Shown piece by piece: positions 53,791 through 63,250 of a DNA stretch of 64,000 nucleotides. Under the pieces are notes generated by a model. The model was not told the origin of the DNA. It ran no database searches and saw only the letters and a list, made by a program, of their open reading frames with translations. A program made the position numbers and the translations under genes. Within the stretch, counting starts at the first letter, position 1. Each line of letters starts with the position of its first letter. Source of the stretch: Thalassia testudinum (taxonomy: Eukaryota > Streptophyta > Magnoliopsida > Alismatales > Hydrocharitaceae); NCBI GenBank assembly GCA_037157565.1, contig JAZHRO010000012.1, positions 8,830,501 to 8,894,500 on the forward strand. The letters are read 5' to 3'.

Positions 53791-55159
53791 TGAATTAATT
53801 GACCCTTCCGGACCCATCACTGAGCATTTTCCCGATGAGCACCTGCTGACTATCGGTACTAGCCTTCCATGGTTTGCTAATGTAGTAAATTACTTGGCAT
53901 CTCATCAAATCCCGTCCGATTGGCCAAAGGCCAAGAAGGACAAATTACGCTCCGATGCCAAGTATTACATTTGGGAAGACCCGTACCTCTTCCGCATAGG
54001 TGCTGATCAGATCATTCGGAGATGTGTCCCGGAAGAGGAAATCAGCAATGTCCTCTCTTTCTGCCATGGCCAGGCATGCGGTGGCCATTTCGCCGGGAAT
54101 AAAACCGCATCAAAAGTCCTCCAGTGCGGCTTTTACTGGCCCACACTATTTAAAGACGCGTACAGTCACTGCAAGGCATGCAGTCGTTGCCAGACTTTGG
54201 GCAACATGAGCCATCGCGACATGATGCCTATGCAACCGATTCTAGTATGCGAAATCTTTGATGTTTGGGGGATTGATTTTATGGGCCCCTTTCCTGTTTC
54301 GGATGGTTTCGAATACATTCTGTTGGCTGTGGACTACGTGTCCAAATGGATCGAAGCCATACCGACCTGAACCTGTGATCACAAAGTCATTCTCAAATTC
54401 ATTCATCAAAACATTTTCTCAAGATTCGGGATTCCTCGTGCAATAATCTCTAATGGGGGGACCCATTTCACAAATGCTCAGTTTAGGTCACTGATGACCA
54501 AATACGGGGTGTCTCACCGAATCTCTACTCCTTATCACCCCCAAACTAATGGTCTAGCTGAGCTGTCTAATCGGGAGATCAAGAAAATCCTGCAAGTCAC
54601 TGTTCGGCCTGACAGGAAGGACTGGTCGTCCCGACTTCCAGAAGCATTGTGGGCCTATAGGACCGCCCACAAAACCCAATTAGGCATGTCTCCCTTTAGA
54701 CTGGTGTACGGAAAGGCGTGTCACCTTCCCGTAGAACTGGAGCATAAAGCCTATTGGGCAGTACGGAACTGTAATCTAGATCTTTCAACGGCTGGAACCC
54801 ACAGAAAACTTCAAATCAGCGAGATCGATGAATTACGCCTAGATGCGTATGAGAGCTCGCGAATCTACAAGGAGCGGGTTAAAGCCTTCCACGACAAACA
54901 CATCTCGAGAAAAATCTTTCATCCTGGTCAAAAGGTCCTACTCTTTGATGCCCGACTCAAACTTTTCCTGGGAAAACTGAGGTCCAAGTGGGTCGGACCA
55001 TATTTGGTCCAACAGGTTTTTGGAAATGGAGCAATCGAAATCAGTCCACTCAGCCACGATTCCGAACCTTTCATCGTGAACGGTCAGAGACTCAAGCTGT
55101 TCATTGATGTGACCTCTACTGATTTGGCTAAAGCATCTTATATCCTCCATTCCCCTTGA
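53791..55159 (+). pseudogene. Element D integrase
   Basis: Zinc-binding region with CHGQACGGHF, HCKACSRC; core DDE residues in [18 protein letters not shown] and [27 protein letters not shown]; and the C-terminal [26 protein letters not shown]. Asn replaces the usual Asp in ISDGG, so the second catalytic Asp is lost. TGA at 54,368-54,370 after EAIPT, at the same codon as in A and B. The frame ends at the natural stop 55,157-55,159. Confidence 0.9.
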
Positions 55160-55432
55160 GCTTATTGCGCCCAGCCGATGGCGTAAAACTCATCGCTTAA
55201 CGGGAGGCAACCCGTCATTTTCCTAAAAATCCAAAACCTTTTTCTGACACCTTTTTACACTTAAGATTCACCCTTGTAGACAGCCGACCCCACCTCAGAT
55301 GCTTGCATCTGGGATTAGAAATCGTCCGCAAAATTCAACCCGACCCATTCACTCATCCAAATTTCTGTCTTAAGGAATGAACTAAGTTGAATAAAAACCT
55401 CCTAGGTTACAATGAGGACATTGCAAATCTTA

Positions 55433-55446
55433 GGCATGGGGGGGTA
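55433..55446 (+). other. Internal second polypurine tract of element D
   Basis: GGCATGGGGGGGTA preceded by AATGAGGACATTGCAAATC. Same position and sequence type as in A and B, 270 bp after pol. Confidence 0.75.
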
Positions 55447-56133
55447 TGAAAGTGCAAAACTTGTAAGAAAAGGTTTCAAACAAAAAATTCACATATGCCA
55501 AAAACACCATAAAAATTAAAAATTTTTGAAAAAGAATAAGAGGAAAAAAGGAGAAGGAAATTTTGTGAAGGAGAAGGAGAAAAGAAACAAAATGAAAAAG
55601 GAGCACGAAATTATGAGGAAAAAGTGATAGTCATTAGTAAGGAACTAAGGAATTAACCTAAGTTCTAGACCTCATTCAAGAAAATAACTGAAAAGTGCAT
55701 AATGAGATTAGTAAGAACGCAAACCTTAGGCATTCTTGAATAGACTCTTAGTACCCATTAAGATCTGGACACTCCTCAAGAGGTTGAGGAAAATGAAAAG
55801 CTGAAGTATTAGATCTAAGGCTTAGGGAGTATTTGGCCTCGTTAACTAATTTTTGGTTTACGGGACTTAGTAACCTAAGCACCCTAACCTCACACACAGC
55901 CTGGTTCAGTAAGCGTAAAAATCAAAATCACGCAGAAGCGTCGCAAAATTCTAAAAAGTACACCTAGAGTAGGAGCGGCCGATCAACACAAGTTGATTTG
56001 GACGAGTTCCAAGCGCAGAGAGGCAGGAAATCCCCTCGAAGATGCGTAACAAAATATCATCTCCTCGGTGCTTGTCTCTTAGGATATTCACATATCCTAC
56101 TGGGGGCATGTAAGCACTTTGCTGGTTCAGATT

Positions 56134-56284
56134 CCATGGATGGCATTATCTCGAAGTGTCAATTGCCAGGGTCTGGATTCGGCCACGGACCACCATGGAT
56201 GGGATTATCTCGAAATCTCAATAGCCAGGGTTTCGGGGGTTGCCATGGGCGGTGCTATCTCGAAGCATCGATCGCCAGGAACCC
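56134..56284 (+). repeat. Three tandem units of the spacer repeat in D
   Basis: Units start CCATGG at 56,134, 56,193 and 56,243 and share a TTATCTCGAA or CTATCTCGAA core and a GCCAGG end. The third unit (GCATCGATCGCCAGGAACCC) is closest to the A unit in element sense (CATCGATCG, then CCAGAACCC). Confidence 0.75.
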
Positions 56285-56710
56285 TTGAGGATTGATGATG
56301 GGAGCAATGAATTTGATACAGACCGTGTTGAAAAGCCAATCCTAAGCTAGAATTAAAAAGAAAAAGAGAGAGAACTCTCCAAACAGATAAATTTTCTCTC
56401 TCTCTCTTACAAAACGCGCTACGAACTGAGCCAGGGCTAGAATCATTTCAAGCACGGGTGCTTTAACCACAAAGTCCAATAGACCTTAGGTTAGTTCTTG
56501 TGGGCCTTAAAAACCTTTGCTAAGGACTGAGGCTAAGGCTAGACAGATTTGGATCTTGATTGGTACTAGAGTACCTTTTAGGCCTATGGTCAGCATTCTA
56601 AGCTAATCTAAGCTCAAATGAAAAAGCACTTATCTGAAGCTATTAAGAACTTCATGGTCTAGAACAAGGGTTGAAACCTTAAGTTTTTGCTAAGGGACTA
56701 GCAAAAGCTA

Positions 56711-56722
56711 GGCATGGGGGTA
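56711..56722 (+). other. Polypurine tract of element D
   Basis: GGCATGGGGGTA directly before the 3' LTR; identical to that of A. Confidence 0.9.
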
Positions 56723-59437
56723 TGATGAGAACCTCATCATGAGTCATAACTAGCTCATTTTGACCTAAACAAAGGATAAAAGCTCCTACATAACTCAAGG
56801 AAAGGCTTAACTCAGAGAGATTCTGAGTTCGCAAAGAAAATAGAAACTAAGGGGTAAAAATGCAATTTCACCAATCCAATCTAAAAATAGGGTAACTCAG
56901 GGTCCAAACATAGGTCAAAGCAACCTAATAAGAATAAAAGTGGGATGAGATGATTCAATAAGGGCTACAGCAACTCCAAGGAATTAAATGACATCCTGTA
57001 ACCCTAAAAACAAACCCACTTAAAAACACGAGGTTCGAGGCAGAGAAAAAAAATCAACTAAGCCCTCTAAAATTCATTGAAAAATAATCTCTAGGGTTTA
57101 GAACCTTCAATTTGGCCTTAGGAACCCATTTTGACCTACATTGAGAACCATGCCCAATTAACAACTTAATTTAGGTTTTTGCATAAATTGACCGGTCAAA
57201 CAAGGTTTAATCTGGAAATAAAATTCACCATCATAATCCTTAGGTCCAAATTAGTCATGTATAAAAACTTGAGCCTAAGAGGAAACCTTCTTGACCAACT
57301 TTACACTTTGGTCCTCATTTATTTACTTTTTGGCCCTCAACTTTTGAACTCTCACATTTCTGCCCCTAACTCTCCTTCGTTCTTTGCATTCAGGTCCCTC
57401 CTGCCAAAACCTGACCAGCACCATGCTCCGGCGACCTTGCGCGGAGCATGGCGCCGCGCAGGGTAAGGGGGAGGGTTTGGCAAGACAACCGGGGGTGCCC
57501 TGCGTCGTCAGCCGTCGCAGGAACACCCCCCTGGTCGCTGCAACCCACCATACCGGCCGTGCGAACGCACGGACGGTGTGGGTCTCCATCTCCGGCGTCC
57601 TCCGGCGAGGGAGACACGTCGTCTCCCTCCGCCCTCCTCTCTGTTTCGGCCCCTATAAATATCCCCCGTCGCTCCGCCGTTCTGGCAGCTCGGTCCTGAC
57701 GGAGAAAGACCCCCACTTCCTCTCTTCCCACTCCGACAGGAAGCCCTCCAGCTCCGGCGGCCTCCCCTCTTCCTCCTCGTCGCTCTACCGCACTACCAGC
57801 TGCAGGGTTGCCCTCCCTCGCTCTTCCCGCGCCACGCTGCACCCAGCTGGCGCCTCCCGGCCCTTTCCTCGCCGCCGCCCCTTCCCCTGGGCATCTTCTT
57901 CTCCGGCGACAGTCGATACGACTGCCGCCTTGCTCCAGCCCCTTTCGTCTCCGTAGCTAGGTCAGAACTTCTCCCCATCTCCCCCTCTTTCTTTTCCTCA
58001 CTGTCTTTTATTTGATTAAACCCTCGACCGCTCCTGTCCACCATCACCCCTTCGTCTCCGACCAAACTCCGGCGAGACGCCCCCATCGCTCCACAGCCCC
58101 ATACGCCTCGCCGACCCTCACAGAACCTCCACCTCCTCACCCTGATCAACCTCTGCCCTTCCACTTCCCGCCACTCGCCCTCTGCAGACCCCCCGAACAA
58201 ACCCACTTCTCCGCCCGCAGTTTGACCTAGAGCGACCCTCACGCTCCGCCCCGCCGCCTACCAGATCCCCTACCACCTTCGCCATGCCACGGCGAAGGTT
58301 CTCCGCGTATATGATTAGGCCGAGAGGCCGTTCCTCTGTGGACAGGTATCGCGACCGCTGTCGCCATTGCTGCGTGGAAGGAGCACCTTCAACCTGCAGC
58401 TCCAGGTGTGATTCGCCCAGGTCGACTCCCAGGCTGCGCGGGGCACCTCCGCGAAGCGTCCCAGGCTTGCAGCAGGGGCAAAGGCCTCGCGTGCAACCGC
58501 GAACTCCTGCAGCATCTTCAGCTGCGGGCGTCCAATTGGGGTGGGACATTTAGTCCCACCTCGAAAATCTTCAGAGGAGCGCGCCCGCATAAAGGCAAAA
58601 AGTGCCTTAGGTTCGTTGCCTCCTGAGCACGGGGTGAGGTCCCTCTCACTTACCCGCTCGACCCGGCCTCGTCCGCGACCACGCCCCGCGGACCTGGCCC
58701 AACCTGACTAAGCCCGACCTGCACTCCTCGCCCACCACGCACGCTGGTGGGCCTGGACCCGGGCACGACCCATACCCGAATACCCGGCAGCTCTGGGAGA
58801 GCTTTCCTAAGAGCGACTTCCATGAGAGAGAAACGCGGGGGAGAGCGTAGAATTAGGTTTTGCCCCTCTGATCAAGCTGTGCAAGTGTGCAGGCAGAGAA
58901 GGAGAAGGACGGCCGCTGAACAGAGAAGGAGAAGAAGACTGAAGGAAGAAGAGCAGCCAGGGCTGCCCGAAGCAAAGGACTGCGGAAGAAGAGGAAGAAG
59001 AATTGAAGCAACACTGTAGCATCCGCGGGTTAAGTCGTCTGATTGGAAAATCAGACGACGTCCTGAAGACAGGTGAAGAAAGAAGAAAAGAAGAGAGATG
59101 GAGCAGCCAAGCAGAAGAAGAAGAGAAGAAAGAAGAAAAGAAGAAGATCACGGAAGGGAGATCTGAAGCAAGAAAAGAAGAATAGGAAGAACAAAAGCTA
59201 AAGAGAAGACAAAGAGAAAGAAAGAAGAAAAGAAGAAGAAGCCAAACCTTCATCTCTCTCTCTCTCTTTATTTTTGTAATAGAATATGTATATCTCTAGA
59301 ATACAACTTGCTCCCTGAGTTCGACCTCGAGAACTCTTTATTTTCCGAGTAAAAAAATTATATATTAGCAGATGATGGTAATAACTATCTGTACTACAAC
59401 GACTTAAGAAAAGCTAGTTGCTGCCACCGTCTCGCCA
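56723..59437 (+). repeat. Element D 3' LTR
   Basis: Same layout as the 5' LTR: TATA at 57,654-57,661, AAG-rich tract at 58,895-59,245, end CGTCTCGCCA. Differences are mainly C/T or G/A single bases plus small indels in the AAG-rich tract, which is 14 bp longer overall. Confidence 0.94.
58553..58643 (+). promoter_or_regulatory. snRNA-type promoter-like block in the D 3' LTR
   Basis: GTCCCACCTCG 58,553-58,563, 24 bp, CATAAAGG 58,588-58,595, and AGCACGGGGTGAGGTCCC from 58,626; spacings identical to the 5' LTR. Confidence 0.5.
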
Positions 59438-59442
59438 CAGCA
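59438..59442. repeat. Right target-site duplication of element D (CAGCA)
   Basis: Perfect match to 45,829-45,833. Confidence 0.92.
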
Positions 59443-59780
59443 CATGGTCCATATACCCCAATAATCCAGATATACTCCTGCCCCTAGTGAATTTGGAATT
59501 TGCAAGTCAACATATGCCTGGCTTTGTGAACTTCTAGACATTGAGCCCACACCTTCCTCCACCAGATAGCAATACCCCCCAACCTCCCCTGTGCATCAAT
59601 CTGCACACATTCATTCAACCCTGAAGCCAGCAAGTCAGACCAAAGCCTATCAGAACTACTTTGAATGTGCGTCTCTTGAATGAGTGCACATTTAATTCCC
59701 CATTCTCTCAAATATCTCATCAGAGAAGCCCTCCGGCTTTTGTCGCGCAACCCATGCACGTTCTAAGTGAGGATTCTCAT
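59443..59780 (-). pseudogene. LINE G ORF2 start: endonuclease N-terminal part
   Basis: Start ATG at 59,778-59,780 gives MRILT, TAG, NVHGLRDKSRRASL: the canonical plant LINE endonuclease start (M.ILTWNVRGL) with Trp turned into TAG. Then LQETHI-like IQETHIQSS with the catalytic Glu, and GLGGIAIWW-like GRLGGIAIWW. It is interrupted at 59,443 by element D and continues at 45,833. The start was chosen because it lies just upstream of the conserved ILTWN motif. Confidence 0.85.
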
Positions 59781-60110
59781 CTCTCCTCACGGGACCCCTC
59801 CCCCCTGAGGGTTTGGCATTTGCATACCTGCATAACTTCCGCAATCTTGTCTTCATCCATCAGAATAATAGCCTTTGATTTTCTATGTCGGAGGCTATAC
59901 GGTGATCTGCCCTTACCAGTTTTAGCGTAAGAACCACCTTCACATTTAAGGCCCTCCTTCTCATGTAGATCCTATTTATCCTTCAGAGACAAGCTGTGTC
60001 TCATGACTCCCCTGCTCCTCAGTCTCCATATCACTTGGAAGCACATCCCCTGCCACCATGGACGTTGGTCCTGCTGTTTCCACCCCACCCGATTCCTCCT
60101 TTTCTTCATT
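59781..60110 (-). other. ORF1-ORF2 junction region of LINE G
   Basis: About 330 bp between the end of the ORF1 frame and the ORF2 start, with lysine- and serine-rich remains of ORF1 in mixed frames. Confidence 0.5.
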
Positions 60111-61246
60111 CTAAAACTCCCCCTTTTCCCCCACACGGAGGTCCTTATGAGTTTTGATAGTTAGGGATTCATCGACAGGAGCCGTGCATGGTTCCTTCAC
60201 AGCTGCCTCCTCACCAGTTGCAGGTCCAGATGACTTAACTTGCTTTGCTTCAGTGTCACCCACCAGGAACCTCAGCCTCAGCATCCAGGAGCTCCAACCA
60301 CATCTCAGAATCAATCTATCAGGTACAGAGCCAGCTATAAATACATCGACCATCACATTCAACAAGCGGCCATCACCCTTAAGTAGTCCAATAACCACGT
60401 CCTCTGCCACTGATGCAAATCCTGAAATCATTGATGATACGACCTCCTTCGACCTCAGATGCAGAGGCAATCCCTCGATCTCAAGTTTTCCCAATCTGGA
60501 TCCCACTCTCTGGGGTGGTCTCTCCGACAAGGCTCCATCAAAGGGAGAAACTAGTCTCCAGATCACCGTGAGGCCATCGTTGCAAGATGTTTGAAATCGC
60601 AGCCTCTCAACATCCACCATACCCAAGCCAAAGAGGACAAAAGGTGTATTTGACAGAAAAGCAGACTGCCAGGAGTTGGTCGAAAGGGAGAGAGTTTACC
60701 AGGTTGAGAACATTCTCTGTCGTCGATCTTCCAGACATAACCTCCTCGACCAGAGCTCCACGCAAGGCCATCTCTGCTGCTTTGATGTTTTCTGTCATAG
60801 GAACCTCCACATCAACCGTAAGCCCCACCAGGTTGCACAGAGAAGGGGGTGGAGGCGGCACCTGCAAAGCCCTAAAATTCAAACTTCCAAAATGCGGGAA
60901 AGGACATTCTTTCATCTACCCCCCTAAACCCCTACACGAATCCCTCTTGTGACTGAATCCCCCACAACCTAAACACACCATGGGAGATCGGCAAGTGGCC
61001 GCCATATGTCCCTGCCGCCAGCAGCGGAAACATACGGTCTTGCCATGCACCTTTGCTCCCCTTCTATTAGACCACCTCGCCTCCATCCCCCTTTTACCGT
61101 GTACATCAGAATCCCTCCTCTCCTTTCGCCTCTAAACCCTCGACCTCCAAGTATGCCAGCCTTCACCATCCCTGCTTCCACCAGCCGTCGCCCCTGATTC
61201 GCCTGCTGTCACCCGCATCTCGCCATCGCCCCTAACAGAATTCAAA
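60111..61246 (-). pseudogene. LINE G ORF1 (nucleic-acid-binding, zinc knuckles)
   Basis: Two CCHC knuckles lie near the N-terminus (about 60,930-61,035): CFRCWRQGHMAATC and CLGCGGFSHKRDSC, both C-x2-C-x4-H-x4-C. Downstream, after a frame change, come a proline run and a domain with LEIEGLPLHLRSKEVVSSM and LNVMVDVFIAGSVPDRLILRCG, resembling the DUF4283/RRM-like domain of plant LINE ORF1; that assignment is tentative. The last frame (60,626-60,111) ends in a charged tail. ORF1 proteins coat the LINE RNA. Knuckles before the RNA-binding domain are seen in some plant LINEs and absent in others. At least two frame breaks. Confidence 0.75.
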
Positions 61247-61254
61247 ACATTAAT
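61247..61254. repeat. Candidate 5'-side target duplication of LINE G
   Basis: ACATTAAT, same as 42,585-42,592. With element D removed, LINE G would be about 5.0 kb, a normal length. Confidence 0.5.
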
Positions 61255-62569
61255 AGAGTTGGCAAAGTTTTCAAAATTAAATGACAAGCACTTCTAATTG
61301 GATTTCAGTCACTTAAAAGCACATGAATGCTTGTTACAATAATTCTAACACTATAAAATAAGTCAACCTCTCAAAATACTCAAAACATAACCAAAATTCC
61401 AAACTGATCAAACTCCAACAGTGGCTGCAGCATCTACAATGATCATAGCAGCCGTAGCTAAAATCTAAATTGCTGCCAGATCAGCAGCTGATCTGAAGCT
61501 ACTGCTATCAGTTGAAATCAAATGATGGAAGACAAGTTACCAGATGTCTTCTGCTGTTATCTCAGCATAAATGGCTACTGCAGTTGTCTTTGAAAACCAG
61601 CCCAGATCAGACCTAAGAAGGTTTGATCTAAGGCACATGAAATCCACAAACACTTCTGGTAGATCTGCCCAAAATCCTTTTAAAAATCATAAATGAAGAT
61701 CTAAAAATCCATTTATGCTCAACAATTTATAGAACTCTGATTTGATTTTCACTTCACTCTATAGACAGTGTGAACATGAAAATCAAATCAAGAATTCAAA
61801 TCTTTGTGAAAATAATTCCAAATCCTCATTAAGATCATTTAGATTTCAGTTAGATTTTCATTACCAAATTGAAATCAATTTTTCATTGAAAAACAAATGT
61901 CACCCAGATATGGCTTTTAATATTAAATGTCACAGTGAATGGATCACTTTGAGCTCCTAAACACTATAAAGCAGTGTTTATGATCTTGAGTGATCCTAGA
62001 AAGATCATTTGGTCGTTGCTTAAGCCTTGAATCACTTCATATGATTCTCATTGGCCCAAACTACCTAACAATCACCAAAAAAATTAGAATCTGACATCAA
62101 GTAAAGCACAGTGAATATGAACTCTGAAAACTTGATCAAATAAGTTTAAACTAGCTGCAATGCATCAAATCAAACTCATAAAAGCCAATTTAATCGATTA
62201 AATCCAAATAGATTGCAATTAGCTCAAAATTCATTCAATCAATTATCAAAAACCATCTCAACAAAATCAGTCAATTCTGCTCGATTCAAATCAAGGGGAG
62301 GGCATCAGTGGGAATGTGGGCTGAATGGAATGCCCTCGATTTGATGTTTGAGCGATTCAATAGATTTGAAAGCTAATGAGCTTCAGATCTGTTGAGTGCA
62401 CTCGTGAGTGGGGGAATGATGAAAAGAATGTAACCATGAGTGAACAAGTAATGTGAAGTGAAGAGGGAGAAGAATGGACATGTGGATGGTAGTGAGTTGG
62501 TCTCCTCTGATCTGAATTGATCAGGGGAGGTGAGGAATTATCCTAATCTACTCCTAAGATAAACTACAA
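61255..62569. other. AT-rich sequence without recognisable features
   Basis: No gene, no primer site and no LTR border seen. Only short open frames of ordinary AT-rich composition. Confidence 0.6.
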
Positions 62570-63250
62570 CATCCATGAATTCCATCATCTAATCTACTCC
62601 TAAGCTAATCTAAATTACACTAACTACACTAAAACTAATCTAGAAAGCAAGAAAACTACTCTAGAAAAGCATTAAATCCTAACTAATCAGAGGAATGGGA
62701 CCTTTGGATCTCCACGCCGTGGATGGAGAGGAAGAAGAGAGGGAGGAGGTGCTCCAGTGGATAGAAAACTCGGTAGTGGAGTTCTGGGTCGCCCTCAACT
62801 GCAACGATGTCCTTAGCGGCCAGGAGAGTCAGAGAGGAAGGTGGAGCTTCCCCGTCAATGGCAATGAAACAGAGATAGTGTGAAGAGAGGAGCTAGAGTG
62901 AGTCAATCCTTTGCGCGTGAGCTCAAGGAGCTCCTTAAGTAACTGGGAAAGTGAATTAGAGCACCACAGTGATGCGATTAGGCACTTAGGTCTTGGGCGG
63001 CGGAGATGGGATAACGAGCACATGCGAGGTCAAAATCAAAATGCGACCGTTGGATGGGATCTGGGCAAGGTGGTGACCTCACACGTCGAAGCACGTGAAG
63101 CTTCAAATGAATATGGGCCGTAAGATCAATTGATGAAGGATGGACAACCATGATTGAGGGTGTTCTCAAGGTGCTACAGTGAACTCGCACGATTGTAGGT
63201 GTGTTGAAGCTTTTGCGGGGAAGCCATTTGAGGGCGAAGGGGCAGAACAA
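62570..63250 (-). mobile_element. Faint LTR-like remnant related to the A/B LTRs
   Basis: The order of strings follows the A LTR: CTAGAAAGCAAGAAAACTACTCTAGAAAAGC (A: ...GAAAGCAGGAAAATTC..ACTAGAAAAGC), AATGGGA, a GC-rich stretch, CTCCTTAAGTAACTGGGAAAGTG where A has CTCCTTTTATAGTTGCAAGGAGTG, then a CCGTTGGATGGGATC string. The TATA box is mutated. No partner LTR or primer site found. Confidence 0.4.

Larger units (their letters stand above)
55160..56710 (+). other. Element D post-pol spacer, no env
   Basis: No env-like gene. Contains the internal second polypurine tract (55,433-55,446), A/G-rich low-complexity sequence (55,500-55,630), three related repeat units (56,134-56,284) and TTAAGTTTTTGCTAAGGGAC.. 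leading to the terminal tract. Confidence 0.75.
45834..59437 (+). mobile_element. Element D: complete Athila-type retrotransposon with stop-riddled pol
   Basis: 13.60 kb: 5' LTR 45,834-48,534, exact tRNA-Asp primer site, leader, gag-pol 49,544-55,159 in a single phase, spacer, polypurine tract, 3' LTR 56,723-59,437, with a perfect CAGCA duplication. LTRs are 2.70 and 2.72 kb and nearly identical by eye. Unlike A and B, no frameshift was found in 5.6 kb; eight in-frame stops inactivate it. Inserted in the endonuclease domain of LINE G. Its gag, LTR and spacer form a family distinct from A and B. Confidence 0.94.

Noticed and set aside
62695..62883. Small acidic open frame as a host gene
   Set aside because: Lies in LTR-like sequence corresponding to the GC-rich R/U5 part of the A LTR; no start context or domain support.
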